Source: Micromonospora radicis (GTDB taxonomy: Bacteria; Actinomycetota; Actinomycetes; Mycobacteriales; Micromonosporaceae). Taken from it: a DNA stretch of 64,000 nucleotides. The notes under the pieces were generated by a model. That model made no database searches. It saw only the letters and a program-made list of their open reading frames with translations, and had not been told where the DNA came from. The position numbers and the translations under genes are program-made. This document shows positions 7,989-15,487 of the stretch, piece after piece. Every line of letters starts with the position of its first letter. The first letter of the stretch is position 1. The DNA lies in the NCBI RefSeq assembly GCF_003583405.1, contig NZ_QXEC01000001.1, positions 124,001 through 188,000 of the forward strand, read 5' to 3'.

Positions 7989-8678
7989 TCAGCGGGCCGG
8001 CGGCGCGCAGACGATGACGATGTCGGGCTCGGTCGGGTCGACCTCGGCGGTGAGCACCTGCCCCCGGCCGGTGAGCCGGAGCCGGATCCGACCCGGGTGC
8101 TCCGGGTCGTGGGGCACGCCGACCATCCGGAAGCGGCCCGCCGGATCGGTCCGGGTCGCGTACGGCTGACCGACGACCTCGACGCGCATCTCCGCCAGTG
8201 GCTGGTCGGCCGGACCGACGACGCGGCCGTCGAAGGTCAACATGTCCAGCTGTCGCAGCCGCAGCGGCCGCAGCACCGGGGCTGCCGGCCGGCTCGGCTG
8301 GGTGACCTGCACGGCCACGTCGAGCAGCAGTGCCGGCCGGGGCGGCGTGCCGAACGCCGCCCACAGTGCCGGGTCGCCGGCCTCCAGCACGAGCGGGTGC
8401 CCGTTCGCCGCGGTGGCCGCGAGGAGTACCCGGTCCAACGCCGCCAGGGCGTCCGGCCCACCGGCGGCGAGCAGGTAGCGGACGGTGAACCGGTACGGTT
8501 CCGGACCGCCGGTGCCCCGGGTCTGCCGGGCCGGGCGCAGCTCCAGCGGCCACAGCGCCAGCCCGGCCGTGTCGGCGTCCGGCCCGGGTGGGCCGACCGC
8601 GACGGCGTCACCGGCCGCACCGGCCAGCCACACCACCAGGTCGGCGGTGGCCGTCTCGATCGGACCGCGGTCGGTCAT
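7989..8678 (-). CDS. Pvc16/Afp16-like tail-terminator protein with C-terminal carboxypeptidase-regulatory-like domain
   Basis: A 229-residue protein upstream of the sheath gene. The first 150 residues (IETATADLVVWLAGAAG, LALWPLELRPARQTR, RFTVRYLLAAGG, LLDVAVQVTQPSRP) resemble the Pvc16 N-terminal (DUF4255) family, which caps the tube and sheath. The last 75 residues (TFDGRVVGPADQPLAEMRV, YATRTDPAGRFRMVGVP) look like a carboxypeptidase-regulatory-like Ig fold. The ATG at 8678 overlaps the end of the upstream membrane-protein gene by 4 bases. The family assignment rests on position plus pattern, so it is moderately certain. Confidence 0.7.
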   Translation of the reverse strand: MTDRGPIETATADLVVWLAGAAGDAVAVGPPGPDADTAGLALWPLELRPARQTRGTGGPEPYRFTVRYLLAAGGPDALAALDRVLLAATAANGHPLVLEAGDPALWAAFGTPPRPALLLDVAVQVTQPSRPAAPVLRPLRLRQLDMLTFDGRVVGPADQPLAEMRVEVVGQPYATRTDPAGRFRMVGVPHDPEHPGRIRLRLTGRGQVLTAEVDPTEPDIVIVCAPPAR

Positions 8679-9283
8679 CGCGGCGGCGTCCCCTGGATCC
8701 GGTACGCGATGGCCTCGTTCCACACGTGCGGGTAGACACCGATCTCGAAGTACCGGGTGAACCGGTTGATCGGCGCACCCGTGTGGTCGTGGTAGAGCAG
8801 CCACACCGGGGCGATGGTGAACAGCACATAGTTGGCCACCACCAGTGGGATGTAGAGCGGCCCGAGCAGGCGGGCCTGGAAGATGTGCACGTCCTCGTGC
8901 CGCTGGATGCCCGGACCGGAGCCGGCGCAGACCGTGCCGAGCGTGGTGGCGTACCGGGGTGAGACCCCCTCGACCACGTTGACCCGGCAGCTGTGCTGGG
9001 AGCTGCCGCGGTCCAGCGAGTGCCCGAACACCAGGTGTACGGCGAGGTAGAGCGCACCGACCAGGGTGTTCAGCAGGCTCCAGGTGTGGTCGACCACGAA
9101 CAGGAACACGCCCCGCGGGTCGGCCCCGTACACCCGGGCCGAGGCGATCGCCCAGCCGAAGACGCCGCCGACGAGCAGGCCGAACCCGGCGCCGACGAGC
9201 AGGCCGACGATGCCGCCGAGCAGTTGGCCGAGGACCGCGCCGGCGGCGACGTGTACGGCGGCGCTGATGATGCCGAAGACCAT
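8675..9283 (-). CDS. Membrane protein with glycine-zipper N-terminus and HEDVH (HExxH) motif, eCIS operon
   Basis: A 202-residue protein. Residues about 1-45 are a Gly-rich hydrophobic hairpin (AVLGQLLGGIVGLLVGAGFG), about 60-85 another hydrophobic segment, and about 150-170 a third. Between them lies GIQRHEDVHIFQARLLGPLY (about 125-144), containing an HExxH zinc-metallopeptidase motif, followed by a membrane-facing segment. Small proteins with HExxH followed by aromatic/Gly-Pro-Leu sequence occur in other bacteria, but I cannot name the family with certainty. It is coupled by 4 bases to the Pvc16-like gene, so it is probably made with the particle. It may anchor, release or process it; this is inference. 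Confidence 0.7.
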   Translation of the reverse strand: MVFGIISAAVHVAAGAVLGQLLGGIVGLLVGAGFGLLVGGVFGWAIASARVYGADPRGVFLFVVDHTWSLLNTLVGALYLAVHLVFGHSLDRGSSQHSCRVNVVEGVSPRYATTLGTVCAGSGPGIQRHEDVHIFQARLLGPLYIPLVVANYVLFTIAPVWLLYHDHTGAPINRFTRYFEIGVYPHVWNEAIAYRIQGTPPR

Positions 9284-9296
9284 GACCGTGCTCCCC

Positions 9297-9632
9297 TCAG
9301 GCCCACGAGCGGACGAAGCGGGGCTCGTTGCCCTGCGCCAGCCGGGTCGGTGTCGCCTGCCGGTTGCCGGGCGGCAGCTGGTTGACGCCGAGCGCGGCGG
9401 AGAAGATGACCAGCCCGTTGAAGAACGCGATGACCCACTTCTCCGGCCCCGCGTCGGTGGCGAGGGCCGCGGTGAGGTACGACAGCGCGAGGGCGATGCC
9501 CAGCGCGATCCACTTGCGGGCCTTGTCGGCGCCGGGGCCGATCAAACCGCCGATGACGTTGGTGGTGAGCAGCGTCGCGGCACTCGCGCCGGTGAGACTA
9601 CCCAGTGCAGCCCAGGTGAAGAGATCGTTCAT
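9297..9632 (-). CDS. Small multi-spanning membrane protein (holin-like), first gene of the eCIS unit
   Basis: A 111-residue protein starting MNDLFTWAALGSLTGAS. It has three hydrophobic segments (about 5-28, 38-58 and 66-84) and a polar C-terminal tail of about 25 residues ending RFVRSWA. The size and layout resemble holin-like proteins, though no family motif is decisive. AGGGGGA lies about 7 bases before the ATG at 9632. It is separated from the HEDVH gene by only 13 bases and points the same way, so it probably opens the eCIS operon. A role in release of the cytoplasmic particle would fit but is inferred. Confidence 0.65.
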   Translation of the reverse strand: MNDLFTWAALGSLTGASAATLLTTNVIGGLIGPGADKARKWIALGIALALSYLTAALATDAGPEKWVIAFFNGLVIFSAALGVNQLPPGNRQATPTRLAQGNEPRFVRSWA

Positions 9633-9718
9633 TGCCGATCCCCCTTCGGTTTGCGTTGGTGCGCCGTGGGGTGGTGGGGGTGCCGTCCGCCGGGTCGGCG
9701 GGGCGGCGGGCCGGCTGG

Positions 9719-10537
9719 TCAGCCGGCGCCCGGCAGGCCGGGATTGCTGGTACTCGGTGTGACGGTGCTGCCCGGGGCGGGACGCAGCGCGGTGTCCGCC
9801 GAGGTCGGGGTGCTGGTCGAACCGGTGCCGGGGCGACGCAGCAGGAGTACGACGAGGATCGCGACGAGCAGCAGCACCACCGTGCCGGCGGCGATCAGCA
9901 GCCACGGCACGCCACCACCGGTGTCGTCCTCGGCCGCGGCGGCCGACGGCCGGGGCGGTGCCTCGGCCACGGCCCGCAGGTCGGCGGGCTTCTGCTGGTT
10001 CCGGTCGACGCGCCAGGTCACCGTCCGGTCGTTGACCTGCCCGCCCGTGCTGACGTCGAGAACCCGGCCGGGAAAGGTCACGGTTATCTCGAACGACATC
10101 AACAACATGAATCGTTCTTGATTCTGTGGATTCTGCTCGGCCACTTTCCCGCCGTACTTCTTCGGGTCCAGCGGAAGGGTGAACACGTAACGGTCGCCCT
10201 GGCGGACGATGCTCATGCTCTCGCTGTCGAATTGGTCGAGCGGAACGTCCCGATAGTTGATCTGGAAACCGAAGTGCGTGGGGTCCTCGTACCGGGTCTC
10301 CGGACCCGGCGGCAGCGCGGGGATGTTCTGCCGAAGCTCGGCGAAGCCGGTCTCGACCGTCCTGTTGTTGGTGGTGAGGAAGCTGCGGTCGGCGGTCAGC
10401 AGGAGCTGCCCGCTGACCGTGTCGTCGGCCTTGACGGTCAGACCGGCATTGAGTTGCATACAGCCGGAAAGGGCCGCGAGCAGAGCCAGGCACGCCGTGC
10501 CGCGGAGAATCTTGCTGCGCCCGAACCCGGTATTCAT
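9719..10537 (-). CDS. LppM-family membrane-anchored lipoprotein
   Basis: A 272-residue protein with a lipoprotein signal (ILRGTACLALLAALSGC, Cys at about 26), then a domain of the LppM type (MQLNAGLTVKADDTVSGQLLLTADRSF, and DPKKYGGKVAEQN). Near residues 212-236 is a transmembrane helix (PWLLIAAGTVVLLLVAILVVLLL), followed by a Thr/Pro/Ser-rich tail. Mycobacterial LppM acts at the envelope and affects phagosome traffic; the role here is unknown. The ATG at 10537 gives the signal peptide directly at the N-terminus; an upstream start at 10570 would add 11 residues. It lies 87 bases before the eCIS unit and may or may not be co-transcribed. Confidence 0.85.
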   Translation of the reverse strand: MNTGFGRSKILRGTACLALLAALSGCMQLNAGLTVKADDTVSGQLLLTADRSFLTTNNRTVETGFAELRQNIPALPPGPETRYEDPTHFGFQINYRDVPLDQFDSESMSIVRQGDRYVFTLPLDPKKYGGKVAEQNPQNQERFMLLMSFEITVTFPGRVLDVSTGGQVNDRTVTWRVDRNQQKPADLRAVAEAPPRPSAAAAEDDTGGGVPWLLIAAGTVVLLLVAILVVLLLRRPGTGSTSTPTSADTALRPAPGSTVTPSTSNPGLPGAG

Positions 10538-10568
10538 GGGCTCAGTGTGTGCGCTCGCCGTTAGACCC

Positions 10569-10597
10569 ATCAGTCAGCGATCAGTCACAAGGCAGTC
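10569..10597. promoter_or_regulatory. Three 7-bp direct repeats at 11-bp pitch upstream of the LppM-like gene
   Basis: ATCAGTC occurs at 10569 and 10580, and a 5-of-7 match (GGCAGTC) at 10591, each offset by exactly 11 bases. The block sits 32-60 bases before the ATG of the lipoprotein gene, where activators such as SARP-type proteins bind. Function is inferred from spacing only. Confidence 0.4.
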
Positions 10598-10710
10598 GCC
10601 GATCTTACCGGTCGGCAGTCACATTCGACCGAGGCCGGAAAGCGTACGAATCGCTATCCTGAGGGGTTGACCGCGGATTCCCTGGTACGGGTTCCCGCGG
10701 TGGTACGGCA

Positions 10711-11868
10711 TCAGTCGATGCTCGGCGGTCGCCAGTCGGCGTGGCGAGCCATGCTGCGCAGGGCCGCCCGGTTGGGTGCCAGCCAGGCCAGGGTGTCGCG
10801 TACCGCGACGGCGGCCGGGTTGCGCAACTGCTGGCCGTACCGGGCCATCTGCGCCGCCGCCCGGGCGACGGCCTGGCTGCGGGGGCGCCGCTGCTGGTCG
10901 TACGCGCGCAGGGCCGCCGGGACGTCGGTGTTCGGGTCGGCCACGGCGCCCAGCGTGACCGCGTCCTCGATCGCCTGGCAGCCGCCCTGCCCGAGGTTGG
11001 GCATCATGGCGTGCGCGGCGTCGCCGAGCAGCGCCACCCGGCCCCGCACGTAACTGGGCAGGGGGGTGGCCAGGTGGTAGAGGTCGTGCCGCAGCACCGC
11101 GTCGGGTGCGGTGGCGGCGAGCAGCGCGGGGATCGGGTCGTGCCAGTGGCCGAAGTGTTCGCGTACCAGGGCCAGTTCGTCGGCGGCGCGTCCGCCCGGC
11201 GCCGCGCCGAGCGCCGCGTACCAGTAGACCCGGTCCGCGCCGAGCGGGACCATCCCGAACTCGGCCCCGGTGCCCCAACTGACCGCCGTGGCCAGTGGGC
11301 CGTCGTAGGCCACGGCGGCGCGCCAGGTCGTCGAACCGCCGTAGACCGGTGGCGGGAGCTGTGGCCAGAGCCGGGTCCGCAGCACGCTGTTGATCCCGTC
11401 GGCGCCGACGACGAGGTCCGCGTGGAGTTCGGCCGATCCGCCGGCGTGGCGGTACCGCACCACTGCGGAGTCCGGGTCGGCGTCCTGGACGGCGCAGCCG
11501 GTCCGCAGGGCCTCCGCCGGCAGCGCCTCGCGCAGTAGCCGGTGCAGGTCGCGCCGGTGTACGCCGATCGCGGTGGTGCCGAGCAGGCGGCTCATCTCCT
11601 CGGCGTCCACCCGGGACAGCCAGCGGCCGGTGCGGGTGCGCAGCCCGCCGGGGCCGTCGGCCCGCCCGATCCGTTGGAGCTTCGTGCCGAGCCCGAGCGC
11701 CTCCAGTCCGCGTACGCCGTTGGCCATCAGGGTGATCCCGGCGCCGACCTCGCGTGGTTCGGGCGCCCGCTCCAGGATGGTCGTCCGCCAGCCGCGGCGA
11801 CCGAGCGCGACGGCGGCGGCCAGCCCGCCGATGCCGCCACCGACCACGACCGCGTGTCCGTGTGCCAC
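10711..11868 (-). CDS. FAD-dependent monooxygenase (PHBH-type)
   Basis: A 385-residue flavoprotein hydroxylase. It shows the Rossmann FAD motif VVVGGGIGGLAAAVALGRRG at the N-terminus, the DG region ADLVVGADGINSVLR (about residue 160), and the second FAD motif RVALLGDAAHAMMPNLGQGGC (about residue 285). The substrate is unknown. GTG at 11868 was chosen because AAGGGTGG precedes it and the first FAD strand follows at once; an ATG further upstream would lie inside the operator. It diverges from the TetR gene, which probably represses it. Small-molecule detoxification or tailoring is likely. Confidence 0.88.
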   Translation of the reverse strand: MAHGHAVVVGGGIGGLAAAVALGRRGWRTTILERAPEPREVGAGITLMANGVRGLEALGLGTKLQRIGRADGPGGLRTRTGRWLSRVDAEEMSRLLGTTAIGVHRRDLHRLLREALPAEALRTGCAVQDADPDSAVVRYRHAGGSAELHADLVVGADGINSVLRTRLWPQLPPPVYGGSTTWRAAVAYDGPLATAVSWGTGAEFGMVPLGADRVYWYAALGAAPGGRAADELALVREHFGHWHDPIPALLAATAPDAVLRHDLYHLATPLPSYVRGRVALLGDAAHAMMPNLGQGGCQAIEDAVTLGAVADPNTDVPAALRAYDQQRRPRSQAVARAAAQMARYGQQLRNPAAVAVRDTLAWLAPNRAALRSMARHADWRPPSID

Positions 11869-11879
11869 CGCGCCCACCC

Positions 11880-11916
11880 TTCTACGCCTGTAGAAAGTCA
11901 TACTACAGCAGTAGAA
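11880..11916. promoter_or_regulatory. Twin palindromic operators for the adjacent TetR-type repressor
   Basis: TTCTACGCCTGTAGAA (11880-11895) is a perfect 6-4-6 palindrome. TACTACAGCAGTAGAA (11901-11916) is a one-mismatch copy. Their centres are 21 bp apart, two helical turns, in the gap between the divergent monooxygenase and tetR genes. Binding by the neighbouring repressor is inferred. Confidence 0.75.
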
Positions 11917-11935
11917 GAGCGGTCGGGAGGTGCGG

Positions 11936-12562
11936 ATGGCCGGGCGGACGAAGCGGGTCGCGGTGCTGGCCGACGCGGCCATCGCGCTGCTCGCCGAGAG
12001 CGGGATGCGGGGCCTGACCCATCGGGCGGTGGACGTCCGGGCCGGTGTGCCGGCCGGTACCACCTCGGCCTACCTGCGGACCCGGCAGGCGCTCATCGAG
12101 GCGGTCGTCGCGCGCCTGGCCGAGCTGGACCGGGCCGACCTCGGCGGCCACGAGCTGCCCACCGCCGCGCCACCGCCGGTGCCCGGACCGCCACTGACCC
12201 CGGACGACCTCGACCAGCTCGCCACCGGCATCGCCGGGGTGCTCGACCACTGGCTCGGCGTCGGCCGGGACCGCACCCTGGCGCGGTACGCCTGCCTGCT
12301 GGAGGCCGTCCACCGCCCGCAGTTGCGCACCATCCTGGAACACGGCACGGTGCTGCGGACCCAGGCGGAGGACCTGCTGGCCCGGGCCGGCGCCCCGGAT
12401 CCGGGCCGGCAGGGCCGGCAGTTCGTCGCGTTCGTCGACGGGCTGCTCTTCGACCGGCTGGTCGGTGCCGGCGCCCTCACCGCGCCACCACCCGGCACCG
12501 AGGCCAGCCGCGCCGAACTCGGGGCCGCCGTCCGTGACCTGCTGCGCGCCCTCACCGACTGA
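11936..12562 (+). CDS. TetR-family transcriptional repressor
   Basis: A 208-residue regulator with an N-terminal helix-turn-helix (LADAAIALLAESGMRGLTHRAVDVRAGVPAGTTSAYLRTRQALIEAVV, about 10-55) and a variable C-terminal ligand domain. GGGAGG at 11925-11930 lies 5 bases before the ATG at 11936; a GTG at 11930 is within the ribosome site and less likely. It is divergent from the FAD monooxygenase with twin palindromes between them, the classic layout of a local repressor of a detoxifying or tailoring enzyme. The ligand is unknown. Confidence 0.9.
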   Translation: MAGRTKRVAVLADAAIALLAESGMRGLTHRAVDVRAGVPAGTTSAYLRTRQALIEAVVARLAELDRADLGGHELPTAAPPPVPGPPLTPDDLDQLATGIAGVLDHWLGVGRDRTLARYACLLEAVHRPQLRTILEHGTVLRTQAEDLLARAGAPDPGRQGRQFVAFVDGLLFDRLVGAGALTAPPPGTEASRAELGAAVRDLLRALTD

Positions 12563-12578
12563 GCGTCGGGCCGAGGAC

Positions 12579-13559
12579 TCAGGCGCTCTCGCGCAGCACC
12601 AGCGCCGAGGGGAAGACGGTGCTGCCCGGTTCCGGGCGCTGCTCCAGCACCATCGTCGCCGCCGCCGTGGCGATCCGCCGCACCGGATGGCTCGCCGTGG
12701 TCAACGCGGTCGCCGAGGCCAGCGGGATGTCGTCGAACCCGGTCACCGCGACGTCGCCGGGCACCTGCACACCCTCGGCGCGCAGCGCCCCGATCACGCC
12801 CAGCGCGGTCGCGTCGCTGATCCCGACGATCGCGTCGGTGTCCGGCCAGCGGCGCAGCACCTCCCGGGCCGCGGCCCGACCCCGGGTGGCGGTGAAGTCA
12901 CCGAGTACCTCCCGCGCCGGCAGACCGGCGTCGCGCAGCAGCCCCCGGTACGCCTCCACGGAGCGGTTGGCGCAGCTGAGCCAGCGGGGGCCGGTCACCA
13001 TCGCGATCCGTCGACGGCCGGCGGCGTACAGGTGCCGGACGATCGCCGCGGTGCCACCGCCGTTGTCGATGTCCACCGACGGGACCGTGGTCGAGCCGAT
13101 GCCGATGGACACCGTCCGCCCGCGCAACCGGCCCGGCACCAGGCCGAGCAGCACGTCGGTCGTGTTCACCAGCAGCAGGCCGGCGACCCCGTGGTCGTCG
13201 GTCAGCCGGGTCAGCCGGTCCGGCTCGTCCAGCGGCACCCACTCGACCGCGACCCCCAGCCCGTACCGGGCGCACACCTGCGCCGTCGAACTCACCACCT
13301 GGTCGACGTAGCCGTCGTCGAGGACGGCGGCGCTGGCTCCGGCGACCGCCACCAGCAGTCGGACGCCCGCGCCCCGCACCAGCGCCCGGGCTGCCGCGTT
13401 GGGTACGTAGCCGAGCCGGTCGGCGGCGGTGTGCACCCGTTCCCGGGCGATCGGAGAGGCGAAGCCGTTACCCGCGATGACCCGGGACGCCGTCGACCGG
13501 GACACCCCGGCGGCGCGGGCGACGTCGTCCAGGGTGGCCGGGCGGCGTGTCGTCTTCAT
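12579..13559 (-). CDS. LacI-family transcriptional regulator
   Basis: A 326-residue LacI/GalR regulator. The N-terminal HTH reads TLDDVARAAGVSRSTASRVIAG with the hinge helix PNAAARALVRG near residue 55. A periplasmic-binding-protein-like core follows (RRIAMVTGPRWLSCANRSVEAYRGLL and DAIVGISDATALGVIGALRAEGVQVPGDVAVTGFDD, typical of the family). It diverges from the MFS transporter gene, and a CebR-like palindrome lies between them. The effector, probably a sugar, is not deducible. Confidence 0.93.
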   Translation of the reverse strand: MKTTRRPATLDDVARAAGVSRSTASRVIAGNGFASPIARERVHTAADRLGYVPNAAARALVRGAGVRLLVAVAGASAAVLDDGYVDQVVSSTAQVCARYGLGVAVEWVPLDEPDRLTRLTDDHGVAGLLLVNTTDVLLGLVPGRLRGRTVSIGIGSTTVPSVDIDNGGGTAAIVRHLYAAGRRRIAMVTGPRWLSCANRSVEAYRGLLRDAGLPAREVLGDFTATRGRAAAREVLRRWPDTDAIVGISDATALGVIGALRAEGVQVPGDVAVTGFDDIPLASATALTTASHPVRRIATAAATMVLEQRPEPGSTVFPSALVLRESA

Positions 13560-13658
13560 CAGGTACCCCCGTTGCCCGTCCTGCGCCCGGTCGGTGGGCG
13601 CGTACCCGCATCATGCACCCGGGCGCCGCCGACGGTAAGGGCCGGGACCGGATTGTGG

Positions 13659-13672
13659 TGGCAGCGCTCCCA
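13659..13672. promoter_or_regulatory. LacI-type operator (CebR-box-like)
   Basis: TGGCAGCGCTCCCA differs by one base from the perfect palindrome TGGGAGCGCTCCCA, the known CebR operator of Streptomyces. It lies between the divergent LacI and MFS genes, 50 bases before the MFS start. Control of both genes by the LacI protein is inferred. Confidence 0.7.
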
Positions 13673-13721
13673 GGTGTGTGATCGTCATGAGGTTGCTTCA
13701 GGAGAGGAACGGAAGACGCCC

Positions 13722-15041
13722 GTGGATCCCGCCGCCACCACCGCCACGACCCCGCCGAGGATCGCCGGTCCACCCCGACACGTGCTGGCCGCCCGCAACG
13801 GCGTGGCGGTGGTCTTCGCGCTCAACGGGCTGGCCGTGGCCACCTGGTTCGCCCGCGTGCCGGCGATCCGCGACGGGCTCGGTCTCAGCCCCGGTCGCCT
13901 CGGCCTGCTCCTGCTCGCCATGTCGGTCGGCGCGATCCTCGCCATGCCCACCGCCGGGCTGGTCACCCAGCGGCTCGGCGCGGCTCGCGCGGTGGCGTTG
14001 GCCACGCTGATCCTGGCGTTCGGGTTGACCGTCGCGGGCGTGTCGGCCGGCGTCGCCGGCTCGTTGCCGGGCGTGGCCGTCGGGCTGTTCGCCCTCGGCT
14101 ACGGCTCCGGCAGTTGCGACGTGGCGATGAACATCGAGGGCGCCGCCGTCGAACGTCGACTCGGGCGTACCGTGATGCCCCGTTTCCACGCCGCGTGGAG
14201 CCTCGGCTCGGTGGCCGGCGCCGGCCTCGGCGCCGCCGCCGCCCGCCTGGCCGTACCGGTGGCGGTGCACCTGGGCGTGATCGCCGCGCTGGTGCTGGCC
14301 GGCACCCTGCTCGGGGCGCGGGCGTTCCTGCCCGCCGAGGCCGGCGCCGACGCCGGTACCCCGGCCGGTCGACGTCGGCGCCTGCTCGCCGCCTGGCGCG
14401 AGCCGCGCACCCTGCTCATCGGCCTGCTCGTGCTGGCGGCGGCGTTCGCCGAGGGCAGCGCCAACGACTGGCTCGCGGTCGCCTTCATCGACGGGTACGG
14501 CTTCAGCGAGGCGGCCGGCGCGGCGGTCTTCGGTGTCTTCGTGGTCGGCATGACGCTGGGCCGCACCCTGGGCACGGTGGCGCTGGACCGGTGGGGGCGA
14601 GGTCCGGTACTGACCACCACCATCCTGCTCGCGGTCTGCGGTGCCGGCCTGGCGGTGCTCGCCGGTTCCGGCCCGCTCGCGGTGGTCGGCGTCGCGATGT
14701 GGGGCGTGGGTGCCTCGCTCGGCTTCCCGGTCGGCATGAGCGCTGCCGCCGACCAGCCGGAACATGCCCATGTACGGGTCAGCGTCGTCGCGGTGATCGG
14801 CTACACCGCCTTCCTCGCCGGTCCGCCCCTGCTCGGTCTGCTCGGCGACCAGGTGGGCACGCTGCGGGCGCTGTTGGTCGTCCCGCTGCTGCTCCTGCCG
14901 ACCCTGGCGTTGGTCCCGGCCGCCCGCCCGCCCGCCACTGCCGAGCCGGCGTCGTCTGAGCCGGCGTCGTCCGGGCCGGCGTCGTCCGGGCCGGCGTCGT
15001 CCGGGCCAGGCGGACCGGGGCAGGCGGACTCGGCGGGCTGA
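13722..15041 (+). CDS. MFS transporter
   Basis: A 439-residue major-facilitator protein with about 12 hydrophobic segments. It has the loop signature TAGLVTQRLGAARAVALAT after helix 2 and MNIEGAAVERRLGRTVMPRFHAAWSLG in the fourth-to-fifth helix region, as in the fucose/YbjJ-like branch. The GTG at 13722 is preceded by CGGAAGACGCCC. The cytoplasmic tail carries five-residue repeats (PASSG/E type, 15-bp units at about 14945-15005). It is divergent from the LacI regulator and presumably regulated by it; the substrate, perhaps a sugar, is not known. Confidence 0.88.
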   Translation: MDPAATTATTPPRIAGPPRHVLAARNGVAVVFALNGLAVATWFARVPAIRDGLGLSPGRLGLLLLAMSVGAILAMPTAGLVTQRLGAARAVALATLILAFGLTVAGVSAGVAGSLPGVAVGLFALGYGSGSCDVAMNIEGAAVERRLGRTVMPRFHAAWSLGSVAGAGLGAAAARLAVPVAVHLGVIAALVLAGTLLGARAFLPAEAGADAGTPAGRRRRLLAAWREPRTLLIGLLVLAAAFAEGSANDWLAVAFIDGYGFSEAAGAAVFGVFVVGMTLGRTLGTVALDRWGRGPVLTTTILLAVCGAGLAVLAGSGPLAVVGVAMWGVGASLGFPVGMSAAADQPEHAHVRVSVVAVIGYTAFLAGPPLLGLLGDQVGTLRALLVVPLLLLPTLALVPAARPPATAEPASSEPASSGPASSGPASSGPGGPGQADSAG

Positions 15042-15141
15042 CCGAACCCGGCGCACCGTCCAGTCACCGCGCACCGTCCTCCCAGGTAGCTGCCAGGTGA
15101 GGGTGCTGCACTGGGAGGCACGCCGAGGAGAGGAGCCGGGC

Positions 15142-15477
15142 ATGGGCTGGTTCAGCCGGCGACCGCGGGTCGCGCAGGGCATCCCGACGAAACTGGACCG
15201 CGAGGCGACCCCGCAGGACCTCGCCGCGCTGGCGGAGTTCGCCACCAGCCGGCAGGGCGTGGAGTTCTACCTCGAACCGGAGACCACCGCCACCGACACC
15301 ACGGTGATGGCCATCGCCCACGACGGTGAGTGGATCCGCCGCCGTACCGGTACGCCGCGGGCAGCCGGTGCCCTCGCCCGCCGACACGCCATCCCGCTGT
15401 ACGAGGCCACCAAGGTCGGCTATCCGGAGCGGATGCGGGCCTGGAACCGGGCCCACCCGGAGCGCCGGGCCCGCTGA
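15142..15477 (+). CDS. Conserved hypothetical protein, 111 aa
   Basis: A small basic protein starting MGWFSRRPRVAQGIPTKLDREATPQDLAALAEFATSRQGVE, with a central beta pair (EFYLEPETTATDTTVMAIAHDGEWIRRR) and a C-terminal helix (YEATKVGYPERMRAWNRAHPERRAR). AGGAG precedes the ATG at 15142 by about 7 bases. No catalytic motif or known family is recognised. It stands alone, facing the convergent metallo-hydrolase gene. The coding call rests on codon bias, the ribosome site and amphipathic composition. Confidence 0.75.
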   Translation: MGWFSRRPRVAQGIPTKLDREATPQDLAALAEFATSRQGVEFYLEPETTATDTTVMAIAHDGEWIRRRTGTPRAAGALARRHAIPLYEATKVGYPERMRAWNRAHPERRAR

Positions 15478-15487
15478 GCCGGGCGCC

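Noticed and set aside
13698..15245. Minus-strand 515-codon open frame opposite the MFS gene
   Set aside because: It is antisense to a transporter with clear helices and consists of Arg/Gln/Gly-rich text.
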